The translations under genes were made by a program, and so were the position numbers. Positions 1 through 10,090 of a stretch of DNA of 64,000 nucleotides are shown here, piece after piece (positions within the stretch are counted from its first letter, which is position 1; each line of letters starts with the position of its first letter). This DNA comes from Nocardia anaemiae NBRC 100462 (GTDB lineage: Bacteria; Actinomycetota; Actinomycetes; Mycobacteriales; Mycobacteriaceae): the NCBI RefSeq assembly GCF_001612725.1, contig NZ_BDAZ01000017.1, forward strand, positions 62,001 to 126,000, given 5' to 3'. The notes below the pieces were generated by a model that saw nothing but the letters and a program-made list of their open reading frames with translations, searched no databases and was not told where the DNA came from.

Positions 1-420
1 CGGTGTCTCGACTCGGATCGCGCCGCCGGTGCCGGTGTACGGCCCCTCGGTGCCCTCGCGCACAACCACGAAGTCGATATCCGGATTGCCCGCGAGCGGA
101 CTGGTCACGCCCGGGTACAGCTTGGACGGACGCAGGTTCACGTGGTGATCCAGCGCGAACCGGGTGCGCAGCAGCAGTCCGCGTTCGAGCACGCCGCTGG
201 GCACCGACGGATCGCCGATCGCACCGAGCAGGATCGCATCGTGCTGCTTCAGCTCGGGCAGCACCGAATCCGGCAGGATCTCGCCGGTCGCGTGGTAACG
301 CCGCGCACCCAGGTCGTATTCGGTCTTCTCGACCCCCGGCTGCACCACGTCGAGCACCTTGAGCGCCTCCGCGATGACCTCGGGTCCGATCCCATCACCA
401 GCGATAACAGCAAGCTTCAT
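1..420 (-). CDS. leuB: 3-isopropylmalate dehydrogenase, N-terminal part (cut by window edge)
   Basis: Reading the minus strand from the ATG at 420 gives [20 protein letters not shown], the classic NAD-binding start of LeuB, the enzyme that oxidatively decarboxylates 3-isopropylmalate in leucine synthesis. About 140 codons are visible before the window edge. They include [19 protein letters not shown], with the arginines that bind the malate moiety, and [21 protein letters not shown] sits about 10 nt before the ATG. The gene lies 193 bp downstream of serA on the same strand, separated by a strong hairpin, so it probably has its own promoter. serA followed by leuB is the arrangement in mycobacteria and relatives. 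Confidence 0.95.
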   Translation of the reverse strand, partial: MKLAVIAGDGIGPEVIAEALKVLDVVQPGVEKTEYDLGARRYHATGEILPDSVLPELKQHDAILLGAIGDPSVPSGVLERGLLLRTRFALDHHVNLRPSKLYPGVTSPLAGNPDIDFVVVREGTEGPYTGTGGAIRVETP

Positions 421-573
421 AACAACAAGGCTCCGTTCAGTATTGCCGACCGCCACCGTACTTCGTCTCGCACCGCACCCAGCTGTCGGGCATCCAGTGC
501 GTTTTCGCATCCAGCGCACTGTTCGCCCGGCAATCTCATGCGCGGCGTGACATGTCATACCGGGCACATGTGA

Positions 574-606
574 CGGCGCCGCGCACGGTGGACGTGCGCG
601 GCGCCG
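574..606 (-). terminator. hairpin terminator after serA
   Basis: A perfect 13-bp inverted repeat (cggcgccgcgcac, 7-nt loop, gtgcgcggcgccg) begins 8 nt after the serA stop. There is no U-tract, which is common for actinobacterial intrinsic terminators. It separates serA from leuB. Confidence 0.75.
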
Positions 607-613
607 GTAATGG

Positions 614-2212
614 TCAGAACAGGTCGACCAGGACGATCTTGGACGCGCCGACGGATTCGGCGATCGCGGCCTGGACGTCGGCGGGAACTTCGCGAGCCAC
701 ACGGAGAACCACGGTCGCGCCCTCCTTGTCCACATCCTGGCTCAGCTGTGCGGCGAGGATGTCGATCTCGGCCTCACCGAGCTTGGTGCCGATCTTGCCG
801 AGCGCGCCCGGCTTGTCCTCGTAGTTCAGCACGGCCAGGTTCAGGCCCTCGGCGCGCATATCGTAGTTGCGGCCGTTGATGTTGACGATCTTCTGCACCA
901 GCTGCGGCTCGGTCAGTGTGCCCGCCACGTTCAGGGTGCTGCCGTCGCCGAAGACCGCGCGCAGGTCGACGACGCTGCGGTGGCTCGGGCTCTCCGAAAC
1001 CTTGGTGACCTGGGTGGTGATGCCGCGCTCCTTGGCCAAGGCGGGGGCATTGACGAAGGTGACCTGATCCTCGACGAGCGCGGAGAAGATGCCGCGCAGC
1101 GCCGAAAGTTCCAGCACCGCAACATCTTGCGCGGCCAGCTCGCCGCGCACCTGCACCTCGACGCTGACCGGCAGCTCGTTCGACACCGCACCGAGCAGGT
1201 GCCCCTGCTTGCGTACGATCTCCAGCCACGGCGCCACCTCGTCACCGACGGCGCCGCCGGTGACATTCACCGCGCCCGGCACGAATTCACCGGCCAGAGC
1301 CAGCAGTACGGACTTCGCGACATCGGTGCCCGCGCGGTCCTGCGCCTCGGCGGTGGACGCGCCGAGGTGCGGTGTCACCACCACCTGCGGCAGGTCGAAC
1401 AGCGGGCTGTCGGTGCACGGCTCGGTATCGAATACGTCCAGACCGGCGGCGCGCACGTGACCCGACTTGATGGCGTCGGCGAGCGCCTGCTCGTCGACGA
1501 GGCCACCGCGGGCAGCGTTGACGATGATGACGCCCGGCTTGGTCTTGGCGATGGCCTCCTTGCCGATGATGCCCTTGGTCTCCGGGGTCTTCGGCAGGTG
1601 CACCGAGATCAGGTCGGCGCGCTCGAGCAACTCGTCCAGGCTCAGCAGTTCGATGCCGAGCTGGGCGGCGCGGGCCGGGGAGACATAGGGGTCGTAGGCG
1701 ATCACCTTGGTCTCGAAGGCGGCCAGACGCGCGGCGAAGAGCTGGCCGATGCGGCCGAGGCCGACCACACCGACGGTCTTGTCGAAGATCTCGACACCGT
1801 TGAACTTGCTGCGCTGCCAGGTCCGCTCGCGCAGGGTGGAATCGGCGGCGGGAATCTGACGGGCCGCGGCCAGCAGCAGCGTGACGGCGTGCTCGGCGGC
1901 GGTGTGGATGTTGGAGGTGGGCGCGTTGACCACCATGACGCCGCGCTCGGTGGCCGCTGGCACATCGACATTGTCGAGGCCGACACCGGCGCGGGCGACG
2001 ATCTTCAGTTTCTTCCCGGCCTCGAGCACCTCGGCGTCGACAGTGGTCGCCGAGCGGACGAGGAGGGCATCCGCCTCGGGCACCGCGGCCAGCAGCGCCG
2101 GACGGTCGGGGCCGTCGACCCAGCGGACCTCGACACCGTCACCGAGCGCGTCGACGGTCGACTGGGCGAGCTTGTCGGCGATCAGAACAACAGGACGGCC
2201 TGCTTGGCTCAC
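614..2212 (-). CDS. serA: D-3-phosphoglycerate dehydrogenase
   Basis: First enzyme of serine synthesis: NAD-dependent oxidation of 3-phosphoglycerate to 3-phosphohydroxypyruvate. The product is 532 aa, the length of the long mycobacterial SerA with an extra intervening domain and a C-terminal ACT domain. Visible parts are the Rossmann motif [13 protein letters not shown], the catalytic segment [18 protein letters not shown], an intervening domain after about residue 315, and the ACT-type end ([18 protein letters not shown]) that senses serine. The frame stays open for 53 more codons upstream, but the GTG at 2212 is chosen because it gives the family start [14 protein letters not shown] and has AGGAGT 8 nt upstream. 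Confidence 0.95.
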   Translation of the reverse strand: MSQAGRPVVLIADKLAQSTVDALGDGVEVRWVDGPDRPALLAAVPEADALLVRSATTVDAEVLEAGKKLKIVARAGVGLDNVDVPAATERGVMVVNAPTSNIHTAAEHAVTLLLAAARQIPAADSTLRERTWQRSKFNGVEIFDKTVGVVGLGRIGQLFAARLAAFETKVIAYDPYVSPARAAQLGIELLSLDELLERADLISVHLPKTPETKGIIGKEAIAKTKPGVIIVNAARGGLVDEQALADAIKSGHVRAAGLDVFDTEPCTDSPLFDLPQVVVTPHLGASTAEAQDRAGTDVAKSVLLALAGEFVPGAVNVTGGAVGDEVAPWLEIVRKQGHLLGAVSNELPVSVEVQVRGELAAQDVAVLELSALRGIFSALVEDQVTFVNAPALAKERGITTQVTKVSESPSHRSVVDLRAVFGDGSTLNVAGTLTEPQLVQKIVNINGRNYDMRAEGLNLAVLNYEDKPGALGKIGTKLGEAEIDILAAQLSQDVDKEGATVVLRVAREVPADVQAAIAESVGASKIVLVDLF

Positions 2213-2320
2213 TGTGGGGTACTCCTGGGAGGAAAGGGGGTCGGCAATTACCGCGCACCAGCTTAGTTGGCCGGAATCCGCCGCGGCCTGCCCCCCGGTA
2301 GGCGGGTGCCCCAACATGAA

Positions 2321-2353
2321 GGAAGGCCTCGCACCAACGGTGCGAGGCCTTCC
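2321..2353 (-). terminator. 15-bp perfect hairpin between the 38-codon gene and serA
   Basis: ggaaggcctcgcacc, loop aac, ggtgcgaggccttcc form a perfect 15-bp stem. It lies 62 bp after the stop of the small gene at 2415-2531 and about 110 bp before the serA start, on the same strand. The likeliest role is termination of the small gene. A role in the serA leader is possible but there is no sign of a riboswitch. Confidence 0.7.
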
Positions 2354-2414
2354 CTCGTCGCACGCCGTCACGGCGGCGTCGGCACGGTCGAATCAATCGA
2401 CCGAGACAGCGCTA

Positions 2415-2531
2415 TCAGCCGCCGAAAGAGCCCGTCCACAGGGTATTGAAAAGACCGTGCAGAGCAGCGCTACCGGTCGAGAACAGGCCGTTCAGGGCGG
2501 CGGAACCGGTGTCGATGATAACGGGGATCAT
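2415..2531 (-). CDS. 38-residue hydrophobic protein with an internal repeat
   Basis: An ATG at 2531 with GAGGA about 6 nt upstream opens a 38-codon frame ending in TGA at 2415, too short for ordinary ORF calling. The protein begins [17 protein letters not shown]. Its core is two copies of an 11-residue unit, [11 protein letters not shown] and [11 protein letters not shown], and it ends in WTGSFGG. It has no lysine or arginine, one aspartate, and looks amphipathic. Upstream DNA is conspicuously AT-rich for this genome, and a perfect terminator hairpin follows, so it looks like a well-expressed single gene. Very short porin-type proteins without signal peptides occur in related mycolata (PorA/PorH type), but no homology is claimed. 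A short regulatory peptide is the alternative. Confidence 0.6.
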   Translation of the reverse strand: MIPVIIDTGSAALNGLFSTGSAALHGLFNTLWTGSFGG

Positions 2532-2881
2532 GTAATTCCTCTTCGTCGAAAATTAATCCAGTCGAACTGGCTGACACACGGCACATCGAGGGTGAAGCAA
2601 ATCCAGTTACAAAATTCTGGCGGATTGTGATGCAGACTACATTTAGCATTTATGTGTGATCTGGACAACCGACCAATACACCTCCGACCAGGCGATACCG
2701 GCAAGATCTACAGGTCAAGTGCGCTTTTTGAGACTGTAATTAGCTCCGCAAAAGAAGATTTCTAAGAGATCCCTGAGAGAACACGTGAAAGCGACTGATA
2801 TCTCCCCGAGATAGGGGCTGCGGTACCGGCAACTTTCGGACATAACAGACAGCGTTGCCGTCGTATGGCAAGGCAGAGATA
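2532..2881. other. AT-rich intergenic stretch without a gene
   Basis: About 350 bp with visibly lower GC than its surroundings (runs such as tacatttagcatttatg and gactgtaattagc). No reading frame with a ribosome site was found. It probably holds the promoter and 5' leader of the 38-codon gene; candidate -35 and -10 boxes are too ambiguous to call. Confidence 0.4.
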
Positions 2882-4390
2882 TTAGTCAGCGCGATACATC
2901 AGATACGGGCGCGCCAAGATCAACGTGGCAGCAAGCATGGCGCTACCGAAATACACCGGCAGCAGATGGACGAACGCGGTGTAGTGGATGAAGAAGTGGA
3001 TCACCAGGGCGCTGGCCGAGCCTGCGACGGCGGCACCGAGCAGCGTCCACCACACCCACCTCTCGCCCTGTCGCCAACCCCACAGTCCGAGCAGCACGAT
3101 CGCCACCGCCGTCGCCATCAGCGCGCCGCCGAATCCGGCGCGGTCGTGGGCGATGAACGGCAGCAGGTGCGGATTGGCGGCTTTGAGCGCGGCCGCATCG
3201 GTGTGCATAAACGCCAGATCCGTCGGCACGAAGACGAAGGTGAGTCCGACGGTCGAGATGACGACACCGCCGATGAATACGCCCACCCCGGTCGCGACCA
3301 GCAGCAGTTGCCCGACGAGCGCGCGCCGCCTGATCCGCTCGGGGCATTCCGGGGCCACCGCCCAATGCGGCGTGGTCGGCTTGCGCCACACCGCGAGCAG
3401 AAACATCGGGAACAGCACCACCGCCGCCGTGAGGTGCAGTGGCTCGACGAAGCCGATCACCAAGAAGTAGAACAGCGTCGGAAACCCGATCAGCCCGGAG
3501 AGCAGATACGCGTTGCGGGCCCAGACGCGCCCCAGTCGTATACCGCCCCAGGCCAGGCCGGTGTACAGCACGCCGATGGCGATCATATTGCCCGCCATGG
3601 TGATTCGATCGTGCTGCAGGAAATGCACCAGATGGTGGTTGATTTCGCGCAGACCGTCCACATCGGTGCCGAGGTAGTCGCGGTCGTACCAGAGCAGTAC
3701 CGGGCCCAAAGTGATTGCCGCCGCGCCGATTCCGGCGACGATCATGCCGATGCCGACAAGCAGGCCCCAGCACCAGGCGGGCCAGCGGCGCGGGTCGAGC
3801 GGCACGTCGCGCAGGGTGGGCGGAGGGGGCGCGGACTGTTGTGCGGCCTCGATGACGCGGTTGAACCAGTTGGGTCCGGCGGCGATCAGTACCGCGGGTG
3901 CCGCGAGCACGACGGCGGCGGGATCGGCCAATGATGTCACCGCGGCGGCGATATCGGGTTCGGTCAAGTAGTGCCGATCGGCGGGTTCGCCGACGATGAT
4001 CTGATCGACGTGCGGCTCCAGTTCCGCACCGACCTCGGGGTCGTCGACCAGCGCGATGACCCGGCACCGACGATCCAGGGCGGCCACACGCGCTGCCGCA
4101 ATATCATCGCGGCCCACCGGCCCGACCTCGACGATGCCGGCGCCCTGCACCGGCAGCACCCGGATGGCGTCCCGCGCGACCTCGACCGGAACCCGCGCAC
4201 CGAATCGCTCGGCCCATTCGACGGGCAACCGCGGATGGTCGAAGACGCGCCCGATCGCCCACCCGCCACCCGGCAGTGCGATCAAACCCGACAGCAACCG
4301 CAATGCCAGCACTTGCGTACGACGCTCGCCGATCAGAGCATTCGCCAACGGGCGCAACGGGTGATAAGTCCAGTCGGGCACGGCGCTCAT
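2882..4390 (-). CDS. polytopic membrane protein with N-terminal soluble domain, function unknown
   Basis: The product is 502 aa. Residues about 50-185 form a soluble region with alternating beta-alpha pattern (VEVGPVGRDDIAAARVAALDR, then RVIALVDDPEVGAEL), resembling a Rossmann-like fold but lacking a clear GxGxxG. From about residue 205 there are seven to eight hydrophobic segments, among them WCWGLLVGIGMIVAGIGAAA and LFYFLVIGFVEPLHLTAAVV. A histidine-rich loop (EINHHLVHFLQHD) lies between the first two. Start at ATG 4390, because the longer frame overlaps the promoter side of the HxlR gene and has a biased Arg/Pro-rich extension. The gene lies 49 bp downstream of the regulator on the same strand and may be cotranscribed. 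I do not recognise the family. Confidence 0.8.
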   Translation of the reverse strand: MSAVPDWTYHPLRPLANALIGERRTQVLALRLLSGLIALPGGGWAIGRVFDHPRLPVEWAERFGARVPVEVARDAIRVLPVQGAGIVEVGPVGRDDIAAARVAALDRRCRVIALVDDPEVGAELEPHVDQIIVGEPADRHYLTEPDIAAAVTSLADPAAVVLAAPAVLIAAGPNWFNRVIEAAQQSAPPPPTLRDVPLDPRRWPAWCWGLLVGIGMIVAGIGAAAITLGPVLLWYDRDYLGTDVDGLREINHHLVHFLQHDRITMAGNMIAIGVLYTGLAWGGIRLGRVWARNAYLLSGLIGFPTLFYFLVIGFVEPLHLTAAVVLFPMFLLAVWRKPTTPHWAVAPECPERIRRRALVGQLLLVATGVGVFIGGVVISTVGLTFVFVPTDLAFMHTDAAALKAANPHLLPFIAHDRAGFGGALMATAVAIVLLGLWGWRQGERWVWWTLLGAAVAGSASALVIHFFIHYTAFVHLLPVYFGSAMLAATLILARPYLMYRAD

Positions 4391-4439
4391 CGTCACACAT
4401 CGGGCCCGAAACGAGGGTCGCGTATATCCAGGGTCCGTT

Positions 4440-4934
4440 TCACGCCTCGGCGACCGCGGCGGCATAGGCGCGCGCCAACCGATCGGTGGCGTTCGGTGCA
4501 TCTGGATCGGGACGTGGTATCCCGAGGTGCGACTCGCGCAGTTCGTCCATGAACTCGGCCCACAGTTGCGGTCCGCCCTGCTCGAGAAGTTCCGCGCGGA
4601 CTCGCAGGCGTTTCGTGGTCGGGCGATGCCGCAGCCCCCATGCGCCCAGCTGCGCCATGATCGGCACCAGTTGGATCGCGGGCTCGGTGAGCCGGTACTC
4701 GGCCTTCTGACCGGGACGGGTGTCCTCGCGACTGAGCAATCCGGCCGCGACCAGGCGCTTGAGCCGGTCGGACAGGATATTGGACGCGATTCCCTCCTCC
4801 GACCCGGCCAGCAGTTCGCGGAAGTGGCGGCGATTGCCGAACATCACATCGCGCAGCACCAGCAGGGTCCACCGATCGCCGATCACCTCGATGGTCGCGT
4901 TGATCGGGCAGCCCGAACGTCCTTCGTCGCGCAT
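4440..4934 (-). CDS. HxlR-family winged-helix transcriptional regulator
   Basis: The product is 164 aa. The N-terminus carries the HxlR signature CPINATIEVIGDRWTLLVLR with the conserved cysteine that in some members senses thiol-reactive compounds. It is followed by HFRELLAGSEEGIASNILSD (recognition helix region) and the wing LLSREDTRPGQKAEYRLTE. The ATG at 4934 is preceded by GGAGT at good spacing; the longer frame to 4985 would run into the operator repeats. It is divergent from the reductase gene at 5038, and the shared intergenic region holds inverted TTGCATT repeats, so autoregulation and control of the reductase are likely. Confidence 0.88.
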   Translation of the reverse strand: MRDEGRSGCPINATIEVIGDRWTLLVLRDVMFGNRRHFRELLAGSEEGIASNILSDRLKRLVAAGLLSREDTRPGQKAEYRLTEPAIQLVPIMAQLGAWGLRHRPTTKRLRVRAELLEQGGPQLWAEFMDELRESHLGIPRPDPDAPNATDRLARAYAAAVAEA

Positions 4935-4958
4935 GCGGCACTCCTTCCGTCGACATTG

Positions 4959-5020
4959 CTGCTTGCATTCTACAACCAGTTGCATTTAGGCTGTGCCAAG
5001 CGATTGCAAAATGCAAGCAG
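4959..5020. promoter_or_regulatory. inverted TTGCATT repeats, likely HxlR operator
   Basis: The 103-bp gap between the divergent HxlR and reductase genes contains ctgcttgcatt (4959-4969) and its exact reverse complement aatgcaagcag (5010-5020), plus a third TTGCATT at 4980-4986. Repeated half-sites between divergent genes are typical binding sites of HxlR regulators. The assignment to this regulator is inferred from position. Confidence 0.6.
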
Positions 5021-5037
5021 ATTAGAAAGAGGGCATC

Positions 5038-5682
5038 ATGGCCAAGTTGCGCGTACACAACATCGCGATCTCACTCGACGGCTACATCGCCGGACCGAAT
5101 CAGGGACCGGAGAATCCACTCGGCGAGGGTGGGCTGCGGCTGCACGATTGGGTGTGGGCCACGCGCTACGCGCACCAGATGGACGGCGCGGACACCGGCG
5201 AGACCGGCGTGGACAACGATTTCATGGTCGCGGGCGATGCCGGAATCGGTGCAACCATCATGGGGCGCAACATGTTCGGCCCGATCCGCGGCCCCTGGGC
5301 CGACCACGAATGGAAGGGTTGGTGGGGCGACAACCCGCCCTACCACCACGACACCTTTGTGATGACCCATCACCCACGGCCGTCGCTGCCGATGACGGGC
5401 GGCACGACGTTCCATTTCGTGAACGAAACGCCGGAAGAGGTTCTGCGCCAAGCATTCAAGGCCGCGGATGGTCAGGATGTGCGGCTCGCGGGCGGCTCAT
5501 CGGCGATCCGGCAGTTCCTGCGCGCGGGCCTGGTGGACGAGATGCATCTCGCGGTCGTACCGATTCTGCTCGGCGCGGGCGCGCGGCTCTACGACGATCT
5601 CGGCACGCTGGCGGGCTACGAGATCAGCTCGGTGGTGCAGTCCCCCGCGGTCACCCACGTGACCTTTACCAAGAGCGCCTGA
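5038..5682 (+). CDS. RibD C-terminal/DHFR-fold NADPH-dependent reductase
   Basis: The product is 214 aa. It has the family start VHNIAISLDGYIAGPNQGPE, then GATIMGRNMFGP, and the C-terminal nucleotide-binding half VRLAGGSSAIRQFLRAGLVD followed by a typical ILLGAGARLY. These match RibD-C/dihydrofolate-reductase-like proteins, most of unknown substrate, frequently next to HxlR or MarR regulators. The ATG at 5038 is preceded by AGAGGG. A bidirectional terminator lies between its end and cspA. It is probably an oxidoreductase induced through the divergent HxlR protein; the substrate is unknown. Confidence 0.88.
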   Translation: MAKLRVHNIAISLDGYIAGPNQGPENPLGEGGLRLHDWVWATRYAHQMDGADTGETGVDNDFMVAGDAGIGATIMGRNMFGPIRGPWADHEWKGWWGDNPPYHHDTFVMTHHPRPSLPMTGGTTFHFVNETPEEVLRQAFKAADGQDVRLAGGSSAIRQFLRAGLVDEMHLAVVPILLGAGARLYDDLGTLAGYEISSVVQSPAVTHVTFTKSA

Positions 5683-5702
5683 ATATCCCCCGAAAACGAC
5701 GA

Positions 5703-5734
5703 GAGGCCCGCACCCCCTGCCGGGTGCGAGCCTC
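5703..5734. terminator. bidirectional hairpin between reductase and cspA
   Basis: gaggcccgcaccc and gggtgcgagcctc form a 13-bp stem with one mismatch and a 6-nt loop. The genes converge here, so it can end both transcripts. Confidence 0.75.
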
Positions 5735-5749
5735 CTAAGTCACGCTGAA

Positions 5750-5953
5750 TCAGATAGCGCGGACGTCCTGGGCCTGCGGACCCTTCTGGCCCTGGCCGAT
5801 CTCGAACTCCACGCGCTGGCCCTCTTCGAGGGACCGGAAACCCGAGCCGGAAACGGCCGAGTAATGCACGAAGACGTCAGGGCCGCCTCCGTCTTGAGCG
5901 ATAAAGCCGAAGCCCTTCTCGCTGTTGAACCACTTCACACTGCCTTGAGCCAT
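5750..5953 (-). CDS. cspA: cold-shock protein, CspA family
   Basis: The product is 67 aa, a single cold-shock domain. It has RNP1 (KGFGFIAQ) and RNP2 (VFVHYSAV) for single-stranded nucleic-acid binding, and starts [18 protein letters not shown]. It acts as an RNA chaperone. The start is fixed by the family. The nearest purine-rich stretch before the ATG is GTAAAGAAC, with AGGAAG further upstream. More than 430 bp of non-coding DNA lies upstream, room for the long 5' leader by which csp mRNAs are often controlled. Confidence 0.95.
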   Translation of the reverse strand: MAQGSVKWFNSEKGFGFIAQDGGGPDVFVHYSAVSGSGFRSLEEGQRVEFEIGQGQKGPQAQDVRAI

Positions 5954-6389
5954 GTTCTTTACTTCTTACTTCCTGTTGATGAGCCGGGCAGATCACTTCG
6001 ATGAGCCCGATCTCGCGATCAACAATGCCATCATCCGACGAATTAGGCCACATCCAGCAGTGGTAACTGTGAGCAAGCCGACGTTCGCGCAGCGCTGTGG
6101 TCGCCGACGCAACATCGGTTGCGAAGGCCTGGCTACCCCGATCGTCAGAGGGTCGCGCAGCGCAGACTGCCCGGTCAGCGCACACTTTCGGCTACCGATA
6201 CGGCCGCGGCCCAAATGCCAGCAACCATGCTTGACACCGGCTTCGCACCGGAACTGAGAATTCGCAAAGAAAATACGACAGTTCGGGCTCGGATGTGCAC
6301 TAAGCGGTCGGTTTTCAGTTATGTGACCGTGACCAAGTGTGCCATGCGATCGTCATATTGTTGGAATTTCCAGTCCGCGCCGCGAACGG
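5954..6389. other. non-coding region upstream of cspA
   Basis: 436 bp between the cspA start and the iolD stop, both minus strand. No credible gene was found. It probably contains the cspA promoter and long leader and the iol operon 3' end. No convincing terminator for iolD was seen. Confidence 0.4.
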
Positions 6390-8246
6390 CTAGTCCGCTG
6401 ATTCGGCCCTGTTCAGGTAACGCACCTGCGTCGCTTTGGCCTCGTCGTATGCCGCGCGGCCCGCCAGGTGTTCGGGCACGCCGATCTCCCACCATGCGCC
6501 CGCATCGGTCCAGGCGGACGGCTGGGTGCGCACGACCACGACGGCCGGACGGGACTCGCTCATGGCCGCCGCCCGCGCCCGCGCGTACGCGCCGCGGAAC
6601 TCGGTCAGGTCGGTCGCGGTGAAAACCGCGCAGCCCAATGACCTTGCGTGGCTGGCGAAGTCGGCACGGGGCGGTCGTGCGTGGTTGGTGCGGCAGTCGG
6701 CGTAGAAGTTGTTGAAGGGGTCGCCGCCCTGTCCCTCCTGGAGCCGGGCGATGACCGCGTAGCCGTCGTTGTCACAGACGACCGCGACGAACCGGTGGCC
6801 GGCGAAGGCAGCGGAGAACAGCTCGGAGTTGAGCATCAGATAGGAGCCGTCGCCGAGCAGGGTGGTGACCAGGCCGTGCACATGCGCCATGGCCGCGCCC
6901 CAAGCACCCGCGAGTTCATAACCCATGCAGGAGAATCCGTACTCTACGTCCATGGTCGGCACGGTGCCGGTGGCCCGCCAGCCGCCGATCAGCTCGCCGG
7001 GCATACCGCCCGACGCGGTCATGACATAGTCGTCCGGTGCGCTCAATTCGTTGACGACGCCGACGATTTGGGCGTAGCTCGGCATACCCGGTGTCGGAGC
7101 GCGCAGCTTGTCGATGTGGGTGTCCCAGGTGCTGCGGAGCCCTTCCGCACAGTCGGACCATTCGGCGTCGACCCGCCAATTGGCCAGCAGCGCAGCCAAT
7201 TCCCGCACGGTCGCGTCGGCGTCGCCCACGACCGCGAGCGCTCCGTGCTTCACCGCGTCGAAACGGGCGGTGTTGATGGTGATCAGCCGGACTTCCGGCG
7301 CGAAGACGGTCCAGGAGGCCGTGGTGAAGTCCTGCAGTCTGGTGCCGATCGCCAACACCAGATCCGACTGTGCCGCAGCGGCATTGGCCGACGCGGAGCC
7401 GGTTATGCCGAGTGGACCGGCATACAACTGGTGGTCGTGCGGTACCAGCGTGCGGCCCGCCGTCGTTTCGGTTATCGGAATACCGTGCCGCTCGGCGAAC
7501 TCGAGTACCAGCCGAGCCGCACCCGAATAGCGCACACCGCCACCGAGAACCAGCAGCGGACGTCGCGCCGAGCGCAGTGCCCGCGCTGCCTCGGCCAGCA
7601 CCCGAGAGTCGGGGCGCGCACGAGTGATTCGGTGCACGACCGGCTCGAAAAGCGCCTCGGGGAAGTCGTAGGTCTCGGCTTGGACGTCCTGTGGCAATGC
7701 CAACGTCACCGGTCCCACATCGGCCGCATCGGTCATTATCCGGGCCGCTTGCGGCAGGGTAGCGATGAGTTGTTCCGGGCGGGTGATGCGATCGAAGTAG
7801 CGACTCACCGCGCGGAACGCATCATTGACGGTAATGGTCGGGTCACCGAAGTGTTCGACCTGCTGCAGTACCGGATCCGGCGCACGGCTGGTGAAGGTAT
7901 CCCCCGGAAGCAGCAGCAGCGGAAGACGATTCGCATGCGCCACTCCGGCTGCGGTGACCATATTCAGTGCGCCGGGACCGATCGAGGACGTCGCGATTCC
8001 GACCTGACGGCGGTGGGTGGCCTTGGCCAGGCCGATGGCCGCGAGCGCCATTCCCTGCTCGGTATGCCCACGCCAGACCGGGATCTCATCGCGCCGCTCG
8101 GACAATGCGGTGCCGAGGCCGAGCACATTGCCGTGCCCGAATATCGCGAAAGCCGCCGGGAACAGCGGTACTTCACGACCATCGAAGGTCTCCGAATGCT
8201 GGGCGACCAGCCAGCCGACGAGTGCCTGCGCCGTTGTCATCCTCAC
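6390..8246 (-). CDS. iolD: 3D-(3,5/4)-trihydroxycyclohexane-1,2-dione hydrolase
   Basis: ThDP-dependent ring-opening enzyme of myo-inositol catabolism (618 aa). The start [19 protein letters not shown] and [20 protein letters not shown] are typical of IolD. The activating glutamate lies in [14 protein letters not shown]. The ThDP/Mg motif is [19 protein letters not shown] followed by NDGYAVI. It overlaps the ABC ATPase stop by ATGA, so the two are translationally coupled and IolD is the last gene of a five-gene minus-strand operon under the LacI operator at 12048. iolA, iolB and iolC are not in this window. Confidence 0.93.
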   Translation of the reverse strand: MRMTTAQALVGWLVAQHSETFDGREVPLFPAAFAIFGHGNVLGLGTALSERRDEIPVWRGHTEQGMALAAIGLAKATHRRQVGIATSSIGPGALNMVTAAGVAHANRLPLLLLPGDTFTSRAPDPVLQQVEHFGDPTITVNDAFRAVSRYFDRITRPEQLIATLPQAARIMTDAADVGPVTLALPQDVQAETYDFPEALFEPVVHRITRARPDSRVLAEAARALRSARRPLLVLGGGVRYSGAARLVLEFAERHGIPITETTAGRTLVPHDHQLYAGPLGITGSASANAAAAQSDLVLAIGTRLQDFTTASWTVFAPEVRLITINTARFDAVKHGALAVVGDADATVRELAALLANWRVDAEWSDCAEGLRSTWDTHIDKLRAPTPGMPSYAQIVGVVNELSAPDDYVMTASGGMPGELIGGWRATGTVPTMDVEYGFSCMGYELAGAWGAAMAHVHGLVTTLLGDGSYLMLNSELFSAAFAGHRFVAVVCDNDGYAVIARLQEGQGGDPFNNFYADCRTNHARPPRADFASHARSLGCAVFTATDLTEFRGAYARARAAAMSESRPAVVVVRTQPSAWTDAGAWWEIGVPEHLAGRAAYDEAKATQVRYLNRAESAD

Positions 8247-9028
8247 GGCGTCACCACGCGCTGCAATTCGTGCTGCAATGCGTCCAATTCGGCGCCACCG
8301 GCCATTTGCCTTGTCAGCTCGGGCACGTCGATCTCCGATTTCTCGTACGAGCCGAGCATCGCACCGCGTTTGAGCAGGAGGAAGCGGTCACCGACCGGAT
8401 AGGCGTGGTGTGGGTTGTGGGTGATCAGAATGACGCCGAGCCCTCGATCCCTGGCCTGCACAACGTATTGCAGTACGACACCGGCCTGTTTGACGCCCAG
8501 GGCGGCGGTCGGTTCGTCGAGGATGAGCACCTTGGCTCCATAGTGCACCGCCCTGGCGATCGCGATGCACTGGCGTTGTCCGCCCGACAGCGTGCCCACC
8601 GGCTGTTCCATATCGCGGATCTCGATCCCCATGTCCGTCAGTGCCTCTCGGGCGATATCGCGGCCCCTGCGACGGTCGAGCAGCCGCAGCGGACCGTAAC
8701 CGACAGTAGGCTCGGAGCCCAGTACGAAGTTGCGCCAGACACTCATCAGCGGAACCACGGCGAGATCCTGGTATACGGTCGCGATGCCATGGTCCAAAGC
8801 CTCGCGGGGCGAGGACAATCGGGTCGGCTGGCCGTCCAGCTTCAGTTCACCGCGATCGTGCTGGTGCACCCCGGCGAGAATCTTGATCAGGGTCGATTTG
8901 CCCGCACCGTTGTCGCCCAGGATGCAGGTGACCTGTCCGGCATTCACCAGGGTCGACACATCACGCAGCGCGACGACACCGCCATAGCTCTTGCCGATAT
9001 CGATCGCTTCGATCAGTGGTGGCGTCAT
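8243..9028 (-). CDS. sugar/cyclitol ABC transporter ATPase, single domain
   Basis: The product is 261 aa. Walker A is [15 protein letters not shown], the signature is [14 protein letters not shown], Walker B is [13 protein letters not shown], and the H-loop is [10 protein letters not shown]. It corresponds to one half of RbsA-type sugar ATPases (residues AALGVKQ after Walker B are typical of CUT2 systems), so it works as a homodimer. Start at ATG 9028; the longer frame overlaps the permease gene. ATGA overlaps link it to the permease before it and IolD after it. The substrate is probably inositol or a related cyclitol, by context. Confidence 0.9.
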   Translation of the reverse strand: MTPPLIEAIDIGKSYGGVVALRDVSTLVNAGQVTCILGDNGAGKSTLIKILAGVHQHDRGELKLDGQPTRLSSPREALDHGIATVYQDLAVVPLMSVWRNFVLGSEPTVGYGPLRLLDRRRGRDIAREALTDMGIEIRDMEQPVGTLSGGQRQCIAIARAVHYGAKVLILDEPTAALGVKQAGVVLQYVVQARDRGLGVILITHNPHHAYPVGDRFLLLKRGAMLGSYEKSEIDVPELTRQMAGGAELDALQHELQRVVTP

Positions 9029-10077
9029 CGGCGTACCCTTTCGGCTCGCTTCTTGAATACGTTGTTGACCAACACCGCGGCCAGCAGCAGTACGCCGAGG
9101 AACAGCATGAACCAATCGCTGTCCCACCCGGCGAAAACGATGCCCTGTCGCGCCATGCCGAAGATCAGCGCACCGATGGCGGCGCCGACCGCCGAGCCGA
9201 ATCCGCCGGTGAGCAGACAGCCACCGACCACGGCCGCGATGATGTAGTGCAGTTCCAGACCAACTCCCTGATTCGCCTGCACGCTGGAGAACCGCAGGAT
9301 GCTGCAGGATCCGACGACCCACCCCGCGAAGGCGGTGGTCATGAAGAGCAGGATCTTCGTGCGATCGGCGGGGACGCCGACGGCCCGCGCGCTCGGCAGC
9401 GCACCGCCCACCGCGAAGATCCAATTGCCGAACCTGGTGCGTACCAACACAAGTGCGGCGATGGCGGTGAGCACCACCCACCAGAGGACCGATGCCTGCA
9501 GGTGCGTATCGCCGATATCCAATGTCGAGGCGAAGACCCAACCGGCCGAGTTGTATCCGTCGGCGCCTCGAATGCCCGAGACCTGAACTGTTCCCGTAAC
9601 CAATCGGGTCACACCGAGGTTGAGGCCTTGCAGCGCAAGGAAAGTGCCGAGGGTGACGATGAAACTCGGTAGCCCCGTTCGCATCACGAGCCAGCCGTTG
9701 AAGGCGCCGACCGCGAGCGCGAAGAGCAGCGAAACCAGCAGCGCGAGCCAGACATTCCAACCCGCGTGCACCGCCAGCAATGCGGTGACCAGTGCGGTGG
9801 AGGCAGTCATGACACCGGCCGAGAGGTCGAATTCGCCGCCGATCATCAGCAGCGCGACCGCGACCGCCATGATGCCCAGCGTCGACGAATCGTCGAGCCA
9901 GGTCGCGACACCGAGTGAGCTGAGGAAGCGGTCGGTGATGATCGAGAAGAATACGAAGACGAGTGCGGCACCGAGCAATGCGCCGATCTCCGGTCGCACG
10001 ACCATTCGCTGCAGCAGCGACGGTCCGTCCGGCGGAGTGTTCGGACTGACCTCGGAAGTTTTTGTGGCAACGGTCAT
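9025..10077 (-). CDS. sugar/cyclitol ABC transporter permease (RbsC type)
   Basis: The product is 350 aa with about 9-10 hydrophobic segments. Typical CUT2 permease motifs are present: [20 protein letters not shown] and [20 protein letters not shown] near the middle, and [21 protein letters not shown] near the end. The ATG at 10077 is taken because it begins the short cytoplasmic tail before the first helix; the in-frame extension upstream overlaps the binding-protein gene. It lies 13 bp after the binding-protein gene and overlaps the ATPase by 4 bp. Confidence 0.9.
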   Translation of the reverse strand: MTVATKTSEVSPNTPPDGPSLLQRMVVRPEIGALLGAALVFVFFSIITDRFLSSLGVATWLDDSSTLGIMAVAVALLMIGGEFDLSAGVMTASTALVTALLAVHAGWNVWLALLVSLLFALAVGAFNGWLVMRTGLPSFIVTLGTFLALQGLNLGVTRLVTGTVQVSGIRGADGYNSAGWVFASTLDIGDTHLQASVLWWVVLTAIAALVLVRTRFGNWIFAVGGALPSARAVGVPADRTKILLFMTTAFAGWVVGSCSILRFSSVQANQGVGLELHYIIAAVVGGCLLTGGFGSAVGAAIGALIFGMARQGIVFAGWDSDWFMLFLGVLLLAAVLVNNVFKKRAERVRR

Positions 10078-10090
10078 TTCATCCACTCCC

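Noticed and set aside
980..2266. 428-codon plus-strand frame opposite serA
   Set aside because: It is a shadow of serA with Gly/Arg/His-biased sequence and no start signals.
2321..2353. serA riboswitch or T-box
   Set aside because: It is a simple perfect stem with a 3-nt loop and no additional conserved leader structure; it fits a terminator of the small upstream gene.
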